Below, piece after piece: positions 18,001 to 25,577 of a DNA stretch of 64,000 bases. A model generated the notes under the pieces. The model was not told the origin of the DNA. It ran no database searches and saw only the letters and a list, made by a program, of their open reading frames with translations. The stretch's first letter is position 1, and each line of letters starts with the position of its first letter. A program made the position numbers and the translations under genes. The stretch comes from Candidatus Poribacteria bacterium (GTDB lineage: Bacteria > Poribacteria > WGA-4E > WGA-3G), in NCBI GenBank assembly GCA_022819945.1, contig JAJEGI010000005.1, positions 1 to 64,000 on the forward strand, read 5' to 3'.

Positions 18001-18559
18001 GAATATGGCGAACACCGAAGAGGAGCAGCTCGAAGCCGCACTCCAACAACTTCAACAAGCCCGAGAACAGATGGAAGATATCCAACGCGAGCTTGAAACG
18101 ATGGAAGGACAAGAGCAGACGGACGAACAACGCCGTCAGCAGCAGCTCGCTGAACAGCAACAACAAATTCAGGAACGGATGCAACAGGCACAACAAGCCA
18201 TGGAAAACCAACAGGACGGGCAACAACCCGGACAGGACGGGCAACAGCCCGGACAAGATGGGCAACAAGCTGAAGGTGAAAACCAAGAGGCACGCACTGG
18301 CGGTCGAGAATCCGGACGCGAGATTGAAGAACTCTGGCTCGATCTGCTGGATACCATGGATTATCGTCCACCGAATCGATCAAACCCGTTTCCCAACTAC
18401 GAACTTGTTGTTCGGGACTTGGCGAAGTTGGAAGCCGCACTTGAAGAACGACTCAACACACTTCAGGAGAAAAAACGGCTCACACAGGTCGCCAAAGAGG
18501 ATGTTCCCCCTGAATACAGACAACTTGTTGATAACTACTACGAGTCTTTATCGCAATAG
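15092..18559 (+). CDS. DUF4175-family giant membrane protein with Gln-rich coiled coil
   Basis: 1155 residues with ribosome site GCGGAGG upstream. Two N-terminal transmembrane helices (residues 25-85) and a third near 155 are followed by a beta-rich region (190-520) and then a very long Gln/Glu-rich coiled coil (from about 580 to 1090). The coiled coil includes the tandem unit PGQDGQQ near 1045-1065. This is the organisation of DUF4175 proteins, which occur beside BatA/VWA and MoxR genes. The product is probably an envelope-anchored structural or signalling protein; no catalytic motif is seen. Confidence 0.85.
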   Translation: MNTRESYAELQTKILDARRVWKRSIFWAGFAVVLSGIIAVFVGEAIIDWLMPLPSLVRIALLTVGVAVVGYLLYKYLIQPLRAALTLRDIALNVERSHPNLEDRLVSAIQFGNRESTDPIEAHMLQRLLDDTIQRVKDIDFKATIDHSLTRKRVGIAALFIAGCCVLALLFPKELHTSLLRVLVPWEKTEPVLTTKLTVEPGNARILRGKSLPIHVTVTGKSAEKVVLTYENIQQQETATSENKAPQQNINMLQNPDDKRGFAYEIFNIDADLEYYVVANETTSERYTVEVFEMPKVTEISVAYTYPDYTRLKPVVQTGTGDIQAVVGTQAEIRITTNKAIQATTFSQRDDVKQEASEFVSTEMVISDGNTLTTTVDVVADGTYTVELLCIDGFSNEIPIEYAIKAIPDAVPEVVVKEPGRDIKTTKLGEVEIVAEATDDYGIATLKLMYRVGSDELQELVMESSDPLVESGVVDTRQRRVAAGRYTFYIEEFDVEPGDIISYYAHATDNNTLTGPGEASSDIYFIEIRPFNENFQEAEAEPGPPMPNPLLKIIGTQKQIIRETSNHINTKPSSVTEEYRSAVKQTADKQTKLRDETQKLADEFSTAMQGESPVTPEILMNLEDAIAEMRDAADSLNAIQPTEAIPSEQEALELLMKVNLELPKILMQMRNSNPQLAENLELEMEELQSELENQQNELDTEMQEQTEEMLDQARQMLGEQQQLNQQSQQLGRENEPSPSEMQQNSQQQGQLSQQAQQMAQQLGNMQQNAQGSQGQRLDQAGQAMQQAGEQMQQASQGMQQQEPQLSAAKGQKAEERLEEAIEQLEQVASEFTDAALERAAQQTQQLIEAQSDVQQETQELRNRSQQSEMRPEDFRKASELANEQRELQRDLESLESTLENLPEQLGEENPEAARNVTEAMRRLTEEQTAGDMSTAQRALQWRSFRAADQNQQEVVETLRQVQGDLQQAQANMANTEEEQLEAALQQLQQAREQMEDIQRELETMEGQEQTDEQRRQQQLAEQQQQIQERMQQAQQAMENQQDGQQPGQDGQQPGQDGQQAEGENQEARTGGRESGREIEELWLDLLDTMDYRPPNRSNPFPNYELVVRDLAKLEAALEERLNTLQEKKRLTQVAKEDVPPEYRQLVDNYYESLSQ

Positions 18560-18597
18560 AAATTGCGTAAATCCTAAGTTTAAAAATGGAATTTTTT

Positions 18598-19398
18598 ATG
18601 AAAAATATTGTCACGCCCGGCGACCTCATCAGCTTGAACGATTACCCGCCCGAATATACCGGAACTTACGAGAAAAAGGGTCAAACCAAGCGCAGACTGA
18701 AAAAACTACATAAGCAGCTCTTGGAACTTCAGGGGCTGCTTTACGCAGAAAGCCAACACGCCCTTCTCATCATCCTGCAAGGTATGGATACATGCGGTAA
18801 GGATGGCACTATTCGGAAAGTAATGGGCGGAATCAACGTCCAAGGATGCGATGTCTTTAATTTCAAAGTCCCGACTGCCGATGAACTTTCCCGCGATTTC
18901 TTATGGCGCGCCCACAAAGCCGTTCCATCCAAGGGAAAAATCGGTATCTTCAACCGTTCACATTACGAAGATGTTCTCGTCGTTCGGGTACATAACCTTG
19001 TACCAGAGCAGGTCTGGTCGCAGCGCTACCAACAGATCAACGATTTTGAAAAGATGCTCGTTGAAAATGGAACGGTCGTCATGAAGTTTTACCTGCACAT
19101 CTCAAAAGATGAACAGAAGGAACGTCTTGAATCTCGGATTAATGACCCAACAAAACATTGGAAAGTCGAGGCATCCGATATTCGAGAACGTGGCTATTGG
19201 GATGATTATATGCAGGCGTACGAAGTTATGCTCCAAAAGTGTAGCACCGAATGGGCACCTTGGTATATAATTCCCGCCAATAAGAAGTGGTATCGCAATC
19301 TCGTTATCACAGAGTGTATCGTGGAGAGGCTGAAAAAACTCGACATGAAGTATCCTGAACCGTCTATTGATGTTACCCAACTCACGATTGAAGATTGA
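18598..19398 (+). CDS. ppk2: Polyphosphate:nucleotide phosphotransferase, PPK2 family
   Basis: About 266 residues. The P-loop ILQGMDTCGKDGTIRKVMGG (Walker A GxxxxGKDG), the Asp-containing FNRSHYEDVLVVRVH (Walker B region) and the lid RINDPTKHWKVEASDIRERG are all present, matching single-domain PPK2 enzymes that phosphorylate ADP/AMP or other NDPs from polyphosphate. The start is placed at 18598 with GGA seven bases upstream; 18586 is also possible. No ppk1 or ppx is nearby. Confidence 0.92.
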   Translation: MKNIVTPGDLISLNDYPPEYTGTYEKKGQTKRRLKKLHKQLLELQGLLYAESQHALLIILQGMDTCGKDGTIRKVMGGINVQGCDVFNFKVPTADELSRDFLWRAHKAVPSKGKIGIFNRSHYEDVLVVRVHNLVPEQVWSQRYQQINDFEKMLVENGTVVMKFYLHISKDEQKERLESRINDPTKHWKVEASDIRERGYWDDYMQAYEVMLQKCSTEWAPWYIIPANKKWYRNLVITECIVERLKKLDMKYPEPSIDVTQLTIED

Positions 19399-19537
19399 AC
19401 ATGTTGACACTATTGGAAGAAGTACCAGTGCACCCTTACTGATTAATGATTACCCATAAGTAAGATATGCACAAAATTAATCGAAAACCGATTTTGGACA
19501 ACGGACAAAATCGAGCGAAAACCTAATAGATGAAAAT

Positions 19538-20317
19538 ATGCTTTCAAAGCAACAGTTAGCACAATTTGAAGAAGAAGGTTACCTACTCCTTTCCGGTTTG
19601 ATTCCACAAGAGACTGTCACGAAAGCAGAAGCAGCAATGTGGCAAATGATGGGCATGGATGTGGATGATCCGAATTCATGGGGACATTTCAAACGTCCAG
19701 GGCTTGCTGGATTTTACATGGAGCAGCTGTCCAACGGGAACCGCATCGAACTTTACGGCGTTACCAATCCTGATGTCTTGGCGTGTTGTACCCCTGATTA
19801 CCTCACTGTCCTCAACCAACTCATATCTCAATACCCGGAAATTCCACATTGTAAAGATCACTGCCCTGATGGCATCTGGGCACTCAACCAATTCCCCGTT
19901 TCGGCTGAATGGAAAAGTCCGTCGCCGCATTTAGATGGCGATTTTCGGGACTTTCGGTTAGACCCTGGGACATTCCGAGCAACCAGCTTAACCTACCTCA
20001 CCGATGCAAATTCACACGGCGGAACAACAGTGATATGGCCCGAAGGTCCACGCCGTATCCGTAAATTCCGCAAAAAGAATCCCGAATTCTCAAACCATGT
20101 CCGCGATGTCCGCGCACTCTTTCCAGAAATGGATTTAGGCGAACCCATGGAAGTCGTCGCTAAACAGGGAGATGTGCTGTTTTTTCATCACCTTCTACCA
20201 CATTCTGGCACAATGAATGTCGGTGCCTCTCCACGTTTCGCGATTCGGTATATGTGCTTATGCCTTGCATGCCGCAAGTGGGAGAAAAAAGGGGAATGGA
20301 ACATCTGGATGCCGTAA
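19538..20317 (+). CDS. Phytanoyl-CoA dioxygenase (PhyH) family protein
   Basis: 259 residues, an Fe(II)/2-oxoglutarate dioxygenase. The facial triad is complete: His131 and Asp133 in SPHLDGDF and the distal His in LPHSGTMN. An Arg follows 11 residues later (SPRFAIRY) to hold 2-oxoglutarate. The N-terminus (LAQFEEEGYLLLSGLI) is typical of the family. The substrate is unknown; such proteins are strongly expanded in Poribacteria and relatives. It stands 26 bp before a secreted protein. Confidence 0.9.
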   Translation: MLSKQQLAQFEEEGYLLLSGLIPQETVTKAEAAMWQMMGMDVDDPNSWGHFKRPGLAGFYMEQLSNGNRIELYGVTNPDVLACCTPDYLTVLNQLISQYPEIPHCKDHCPDGIWALNQFPVSAEWKSPSPHLDGDFRDFRLDPGTFRATSLTYLTDANSHGGTTVIWPEGPRRIRKFRKKNPEFSNHVRDVRALFPEMDLGEPMEVVAKQGDVLFFHHLLPHSGTMNVGASPRFAIRYMCLCLACRKWEKKGEWNIWMP

Positions 20318-20343
20318 GAAAGATTGAATGGAGGCGTTAAATA

Positions 20344-21102
20344 ATGAATAAAAATAGATATGTTGGCTTCAGCCCCTGTTTTCTACTACCTTTTATTCTC
20401 CTTTTGAACCTTGTTATCGTAAAAACCGCTATTTCCCAAGAAGTCTTCGTACGGACCGGATTTGAGGAATTCGCTACCGGTAACCCACCCAAAGATTGGG
20501 AGGTAATCGGCGGTGACTTTGAAGTTTCTGGCGACACCGTCAAAACCGATAAAAAAGCACTTGCGATCTTAGGCGGCGGAGACGGAGACGGACTCGGTGT
20601 TCCCATAGAAACTGAAAATCCCATTATTTCAGTCGAATTTTGGGTTTATATTGAAGGTGGGGGCAGGTGTTTCAATCTCAAAGTCGCTTCTGCCGACAAT
20701 ATTGGGGAAAACAATGGCTGCACCTACATCAACTGGGATGCTGGTGTTGTCCGACTTTACGACGGCGGTGCGTGGCAACTTATTGGAGATTTTGAAACCG
20801 ATACATGGAAATACGTCCGCGTCGTCGCGGATGTCGGCAAAAGCGAATTTGATTTTTACGTAGGTGATGACAGGGACGATGCATTGGGTGCCAAGCCAGA
20901 AAAAGGTCTACCCTTTCGGAACGCTGCGCTCGGTCCCACCGCCAAATGGTTCGCTTTCTATACGTGGGGAATAACTGTCCCCGGTTATGTAGATGATCTA
21001 TTGGTCTATGAAGGCGAGGACGCGCTTGATCTCGCCGTTGATCCAAACGGAAAACTCACCACCTTCTGGGGACATATCAAAAAACAGTCCGAACTCCAAT
21101 AG
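20344..21102 (+). CDS. Secreted beta-sandwich (LamG/DUF1080-like) protein
   Basis: 252 residues with a signal peptide (FLLPFILLLNLVIVKTAISQ). The mature part is beta-rich: GFEEFATGNPPKDWEVIGGDFEVSGD, then ISVEFWVYIEGG and YVRVVADVGKSEFDFYVGDD. It resembles jelly-roll carbohydrate-binding modules in which a heterogeneous deposit such as 'DWEVxGGxFxV' starts the domain. The C-terminal tail LAVDPNGKLTTFWGHIK parallels the LamG protein at 8976. No catalytic residues are recognisable. Confidence 0.8.
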   Translation: MNKNRYVGFSPCFLLPFILLLNLVIVKTAISQEVFVRTGFEEFATGNPPKDWEVIGGDFEVSGDTVKTDKKALAILGGGDGDGLGVPIETENPIISVEFWVYIEGGGRCFNLKVASADNIGENNGCTYINWDAGVVRLYDGGAWQLIGDFETDTWKYVRVVADVGKSEFDFYVGDDRDDALGAKPEKGLPFRNAALGPTAKWFAFYTWGITVPGYVDDLLVYEGEDALDLAVDPNGKLTTFWGHIKKQSELQ

Positions 21103-21150
21103 AAACGGTTTAGAGTCTGCAATATAAAGTGTGATGTGGATATATTTTCT

Positions 21151-21232
21151 TAGTCCCATAGGGACGGCATCTGTGTAGAAACATGTATCAACCAAAGACC
21201 AAGCCCCGTAGGGGCGGCATTTGTAGGGACTT
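21151..21232. repeat. About 82-bp dispersed repeat with two CCCCGTAGGGG-type hairpins
   Basis: Two short palindromes (TCCCATAGGGA and CCCCGTAGGGG, each followed by CGGCAT) are joined by CTGTGTAGAAACATGTATCA. The same two-hairpin arrangement occurs at 32821-32897 with diverged sequence. Confidence 0.7.
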
Positions 21233-21261
21233 ATTTTTTGAAGTGTGGAAATATTTAAACT

Positions 21262-22005
21262 ATGAAATTGATGAGAGATCTGAGAGCGCGCGTTCACACT
21301 GCCGGTACATGGTCACGAGATCTGTTAAGTACCTTTCGAGAGTTAAGAGATGCTATCCGCTCTATAGACAGAGAGCGGATACCGGATCCTAACAATGCTA
21401 TTCGAGCGTTAAAGAGATCCGTTCGTTTTGTAGTTAGGGCGGGATTAAATGAATTGAAAAAGTTGAACGGGGCTATTCAGGATCTGCAAGATGCTATTGA
21501 CTCTATAAAAACTAAAGCAGAAACACGGATGCCAGATCTGCCTATGGCTGAGTGGTGGTGGAATTTGAAAAATGTCCTTGATAAGTTAAAGAAGGTGGTT
21601 CCTTCTATAAGCGAGGTACGAGTGCCAAGTACAGATAACCTACCTTTAGACAAGATATCGGAAGTCATTGCCGGATTGGGAGTTCCTGGCCTTGTGTTGG
21701 TTATGTTAATGACAGTTTCACCTTGGGTCGGTGCGGCAGCGATAACATCATCCCTTGCTGCCTTGGGACCATTTGGGATGCTTGGTGGAATCGCTACGTT
21801 GGGAATCTTAGCGTTTATCTCGCGAGCATTAGCGGAATTTGGTTTTGAGAGAGTATCCCGAGCGGTGCTTGTCAAGTTAAGAGAAAATGGTAGAACTTGT
21901 CAAGAAATCATAGAAGAAATTGAGAGTTATCCCATTTCGAGAGAACTGAGAAAAAGACTTAGAGAGTTTATAGAAAATTCTTGTGAAGGAGAGAACGATG
22001 AATAA
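21262..22005 (+). CDS. Unknown protein: coiled coil, hydrophobic Gly-rich hairpin, helical tail
   Basis: 247 residues, not recognised. The N-terminal 110 residues are amphipathic helices with heptad-like spacing (LRDAIRSI, LKKLNGAIQDLQDAI). Residues 145-200 are a hydrophobic, Gly-rich stretch that could be two membrane helices (VPGLVLVMLMTVSPWVGAAA and LGPFGMLGGIATLGILAF). The last 45 residues form a charged helical domain (LRENGRTCQEIIEEIESYPI...). The layout recalls membrane-perforating or apolipoprotein-L-like proteins, but this is only shape. It overlaps the next PhyH gene by 8 nt, so the two are likely co-expressed. Confidence 0.65.
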   Translation: MKLMRDLRARVHTAGTWSRDLLSTFRELRDAIRSIDRERIPDPNNAIRALKRSVRFVVRAGLNELKKLNGAIQDLQDAIDSIKTKAETRMPDLPMAEWWWNLKNVLDKLKKVVPSISEVRVPSTDNLPLDKISEVIAGLGVPGLVLVMLMTVSPWVGAAAITSSLAALGPFGMLGGIATLGILAFISRALAEFGFERVSRAVLVKLRENGRTCQEIIEEIESYPISRELRKRLREFIENSCEGENDE

Positions 22006-22813
22006 TGATACCGTTTGCCTGACACCAGCACAACGGCTCCATTTCGACATATACGGTTTTGTCCTGTTAGAGAACCTCCTAAACAGCGATGAAATTCAAC
22101 GTATGAAAAACGCACTCTATAAAATAAAAGCCGACGAAGGTCGGGATGCCAAGCGCGTTTATGCCCGTCCAGGCGGAGAACACCACGTACTTTTCGGAAA
22201 CCTTGTTGAATATGATCCGGCATTATTGGAATATGCCGCGCATCCAAAGCTCGTACCATTGGTTGAAGAGGTAGTCGGAGGTGCAGTACGCCTTGAGGAG
22301 ACCGAAGCAATCATTAATAGCCGTAATCCAGAGACAGAATTGGACGAACTCCACAAACGCCGCTATAATCCAACCGGTTTCCATCGAGGGACGCAACACG
22401 GGTGGGGCACCTATATCGAACAGAACAAGTACCACTGCATCTTTGTCAAGACCCTTGCTTACCTCACCGATGTCGGTCCAGATGACGGTGGGACATGTGT
22501 TATACCGGGAAGCCATCGCCTAACGTGGAATCAAAGCGAAATGATTGAAGCCGCATTGTCTGATGATAAACTCATCTACCAAGTCGAAGCGTCGGCGGGT
22601 TCCGTGCTGCTTTTTGCCGAAGCATTGATTCACAGCACCACTGCCATCCGTAGCGACAAGGAGCGTGTCATCCTTATCTCTGGTTATACACCGCCAATGG
22701 TACGCGAATGGCCCGGCAACGAAGTCAGTCCCGAATTTATTGAGACGTTACCCGAAGACATCCGTCCCCTCATTTCAGGAAGCGACAGTTGGCACTGGAA
22801 ACGGCGGTATTGA
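21998..22813 (+). CDS. PhyH-family protein with HxG instead of HxD (possible halogenase-type site)
   Basis: 271 residues; the start at 21998 has GAAGGAG upstream. The fold is clearly PhyH (FDIYGFVLLENLL, YLTDVGPDDGGTCVIPGSH). Distal His212 and Arg223 are present, spaced 11 apart as in human PHYH. However, the position of the metal-binding HxD reads GFHRGTQ: His129-Arg-Gly131. In Fe(II)/2-oxoglutarate halogenases (SyrB2, WelO5) exactly this Asp is replaced by Ala or Gly, leaving room for chloride. Halogenation is inference; loss of catalysis is the alternative. It overlaps the unknown membrane protein gene. Confidence 0.85.
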   Translation: MNNDTVCLTPAQRLHFDIYGFVLLENLLNSDEIQRMKNALYKIKADEGRDAKRVYARPGGEHHVLFGNLVEYDPALLEYAAHPKLVPLVEEVVGGAVRLEETEAIINSRNPETELDELHKRRYNPTGFHRGTQHGWGTYIEQNKYHCIFVKTLAYLTDVGPDDGGTCVIPGSHRLTWNQSEMIEAALSDDKLIYQVEASAGSVLLFAEALIHSTTAIRSDKERVILISGYTPPMVREWPGNEVSPEFIETLPEDIRPLISGSDSWHWKRRY

Positions 22814-22856
22814 ATTGCAAACTCGGTGGATGCGGTTCATGTTTTCCATCGACTCA

Positions 22857-22882
22857 GTAGGCGCGGTTTGCAACCGCGCCGG
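22857..22882. repeat. Palindromic dispersed repeat, perfect 9-bp stem
   Basis: GGCGCGGTT-TGC-AACCGCGCC (22860-22880) is a perfect hairpin after the PhyH gene. It belongs to the same family as 12807, 25398 and 32721. Further on, 22943-22966 carries GTAGGAGGGATTTGTAACCC, a second short repeat type whose relative lies inverted at 55419-55444. Confidence 0.65.
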
Positions 22883-22972
22883 GCTTCGCCAAGAGATTAC
22901 CGAATTAATCTTTTAACCTTCACGAAACACACTTTCCTTCTTTGTAGGAGGGATTTGTAACCCCGATACCTG

Positions 22973-24484
22973 TTATGCTCCCGAAGTCCGTGGCATCCGC
23001 AACGGCTCTTTCCCCATCTCCGCGAACAATAACTTCATGACCAAATCCGCCTTCAAAGCCGCGTGTTCAACAGAACCCCACAGGTTATTGATTTCTCCAG
23101 GATCCTCTTTCAGATCAAACAACTCGCCGTAGTCTCGGTTGTAATAGACTGTCAGTTTATAACGATCGTTAACGTATGTTTTGACGTGTACTGTTGTCGG
23201 CTCATGACGATTTTCAACGATGATATGGTCGCGTGCCTGTTCCGTTTCTCCCGACCAGACCGGCATCTGATCTACACCCGTCATCGGACGTGGAATATCA
23301 ATACCCGTGGCACTCAAGAACGAGGGGGCTAAGTCTACCAACGTCTGTAATGCTTCCGACTGGTTCCCCGCAGGTACAACACCCGGATACCGCACAATGA
23401 ACGGCACTCGGATAACATCCTCGTAGTGGAACGCACCTTTCGCAATGAGACCGTGCTGTCCGTAAAAATGTCCGTGGTCGGACGTGAACACGACCAACGT
23501 ATTATCTGCAAGTCCGAGTTCATCGAGTTTCGCCAGGATTTTCCCGATGTACTTGTCCATCAGCGTCACCATACCGTAATACACAGCGATGTCTTTGGCG
23601 AGTTCATCCCGATCGCGTAAATGCGAACTAAACCCGTGTACGCCTTTGCCACTTTCGCGCCAAGCAGAGAAGTCAGGTTTTTGTTGTTGTGTTAATTGGA
23701 AATGTGGCGGATTGTTGTCGTGTTCCCCTTCCGTCACGGACGGCACCGTCAATTCTGCTGGGTCGTACATCGTATCCCACGGTTCAGGAACAAGATATTT
23801 CGGGTGCGGGTCAAAGAAACTTGCCCACAGAAAGAAGTTCTCACCATTCTGTTGGTATGCCTCCATGAGCGCGTTCGTACGTTCCGCGATCCATGTATCG
23901 TAATGGTATTCCTCTGGAATCGGCCACTTTCGGCGTTGACCACGGGCGTTCCCTGTCGGTGGCGCGAAGTAATCCCGCCAATTAGTACATCCGTTTTCTT
24001 CCATCCAGATAGCATAGTGCTGTCCAACGTGTGCTTCATCAGCGTGGTTGCGTGCGAGTTCAACGTGTTCAAACCCATAGAACGGTTCGTTAAAACTCCG
24101 CCAGAAATCCAAATCTTGAAGGATCGGATAGGATTCGAGAGACGGAAATTCCTCAGTCCCGTGTAGCGGTTGAAAATGCGCTTTTCCCACGAGGGCAGTC
24201 CGATAGCCTGCATCCGTGAAATTTTCGCCGACAGTGTGTTCATCTTCAGAAAGTTTTGTACCGAGGGACCAGGCACCGTGCTGGCTCGGATACTTCCCTG
24301 TGATAATAGATGCGCGCGTCGGTGTGCAAGTAGGATTCGGGCAGTAGGCTCTATTGAAAAGTGTACCTTGCTGTGCCAAAGTATCTAAATGAGGGGTCTG
24401 AATTTCTGGGTTAAGGCAGCCCAAGGTGTTCCAATGCTGCTGATCGCTGGTGATAAGTAAGATATTAGGTCTGGTTTCAGCCAT
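22973..24484 (-). CDS. Sulfatase (formylglycine-dependent)
   Basis: About 503 residues. The modification signature CxPxR appears as CTPTRASIITG near residue 55; its Cys becomes formylglycine through an FGE. Metal-binding motifs NILLITSDQQ at the N-terminus and VVFTSDHGHFYGQHG are present. It probably removes sulfate from glycans or polyols; there is no signal peptide, so it may be cytoplasmic or exported otherwise. The start is placed at MAETRPN (24484). Confidence 0.93.
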   Translation of the reverse strand: MAETRPNILLITSDQQHWNTLGCLNPEIQTPHLDTLAQQGTLFNRAYCPNPTCTPTRASIITGKYPSQHGAWSLGTKLSEDEHTVGENFTDAGYRTALVGKAHFQPLHGTEEFPSLESYPILQDLDFWRSFNEPFYGFEHVELARNHADEAHVGQHYAIWMEENGCTNWRDYFAPPTGNARGQRRKWPIPEEYHYDTWIAERTNALMEAYQQNGENFFLWASFFDPHPKYLVPEPWDTMYDPAELTVPSVTEGEHDNNPPHFQLTQQQKPDFSAWRESGKGVHGFSSHLRDRDELAKDIAVYYGMVTLMDKYIGKILAKLDELGLADNTLVVFTSDHGHFYGQHGLIAKGAFHYEDVIRVPFIVRYPGVVPAGNQSEALQTLVDLAPSFLSATGIDIPRPMTGVDQMPVWSGETEQARDHIIVENRHEPTTVHVKTYVNDRYKLTVYYNRDYGELFDLKEDPGEINNLWGSVEHAALKADLVMKLLFAEMGKEPLRMPRTSGA

Positions 24485-24508
24485 GCTTTTCGCGTAGCTT
24501 GCAAGCAA

Positions 24509-25495
24509 AAACTTGCGCTACAGAAGTCCTTTGCGTTGTATTTGTTGGTGCAATCAGCATAGCACTTTACACGGAATAATTCAAGAAGAATACATATATC
24601 GGGCCGAGTCACTCAATAACTTTGAACACCCACATATATCAGCGAATGCCTACTTACAAATATACCTCTGATAAATTTGATTTTTTAGGTTAAATATGTT
24701 ATCATATATATTGTAGTAACGCCTCTTCGGAGAAATGCGAAGTGAGCAGAATTACCTTCAGAATTAACATAAAGTTAACAAAATGTGACAAAGAAAAATT
24801 ACATTTTATGAACAACTTGAAAATGATCCAAAGTTATCAAGTACCGTGATCTCTCGTATCCATTAGGTTTATCGTACCTTAAAGCAGAGGTCGCTGAAAA
24901 AAATATTGCCCAATTGTTCATGAAAAAATCAGAAAATCAGAATTTTAGAGTCCTACAAACCTATGTAACCAGTGGCATAAAAGCCTTTCACATTCGCCTA
25001 TAAGGATCATGAACAATTTCATGAACAATTATGAACATCGTGAGCAAAGAAACATCACAAGGGTGACAAATTACCGAAACAAATACAGAGCATACGGTGC
25101 TTCAAGGGCTATCGTTTCGCAAATACGAAAAATAAACATGTCACGATTGTTCACGGTTTTTCAGGGTATGTTCATGAAATGTTCATAAAATCGCCAGATT
25201 TCCAGCCCGAAAATCAAGGCTATTGGACGGATAAATAAAGTTAACTTATAGTTAATTTATTAAGGTTGGTTCATTTTAAAAAATATGTATAACCCTGAAA
25301 ATTCTGAGGCCGACTATCGATAATTGAAAACCTCTGAACCGATGGCAGAGCCATTCAATTGTTCATTTTTCGATCGAATTTTCACCCCCGGGTCCCGCAG
25401 GTTCGGTTTGTAACCGCACCGGATCCTTGAAAAAAAGACGTGAAACCCAATAATTTCTTAAAATTGAATGACACTGGAACCGATAGAAAGAGGTC
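24509..25495. other. 1-kb AT-rich noncoding region with iteron-like ATGAACA words
   Basis: No gene is seen. Eight copies of ATGAACA/TGTTCAT occur: 24808, 24915, 25009, 25021, 25031 and 25169, 25180, 25360 (start positions). Four extend to ATGAACAATT or its complement (24912-24921, 25009-25018, 25021-25030, 25357-25366). The region also carries several GTTAAC/GTTAAT words and a dispersed palindrome at 25398-25421. Candidates are an operator array, a replication or partition site, or an unannotated RNA. No clear DnaA box array is visible. Confidence 0.55.
25398..25421. repeat. Palindromic dispersed repeat
   Basis: GGTTCGGTTTGTAACCGCACC forms an 8-9 bp stem with one mismatch. It is a member of the family at 12807, 22857 and 32721. 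Confidence 0.55.
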
Positions 25496-25524
25496 TTGAC
25501 AGCACAGCGGAGTTGTGTTAAAAT
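25496..25524 (+). promoter_or_regulatory. Sigma-70-type promoter of leuS
   Basis: TTGACA at 25496-25501, 17-nt spacer and TAAAAT at 25519-25524. It lies inside the longer ORF reading and so supports the leuS start at 25578. Confidence 0.75.
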
Positions 25525-25577
25525 TTATACTTGTAAACCCGATATGCACAAAGGACGCAAAAGGAGACGAACGCGAC

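Noticed and set aside
18200-18280. Short tandem repeats as CRISPR-like array
   Set aside because: They are in frame and encode the PGQDGQQ repeat in the Gln-rich coiled coil.
17150-18286. Long minus-strand Leu-rich frames opposite the DUF4175 gene
   Set aside because: They are the complement of CAG/CAA/GAA-rich coding sequence (Gln and Glu codons read as Leu and Phe).
24509-25495. Chromosomal origin of replication
   Set aside because: No array of DnaA boxes and no dnaA/dnaN/gyrB nearby; the repeats are of another word.
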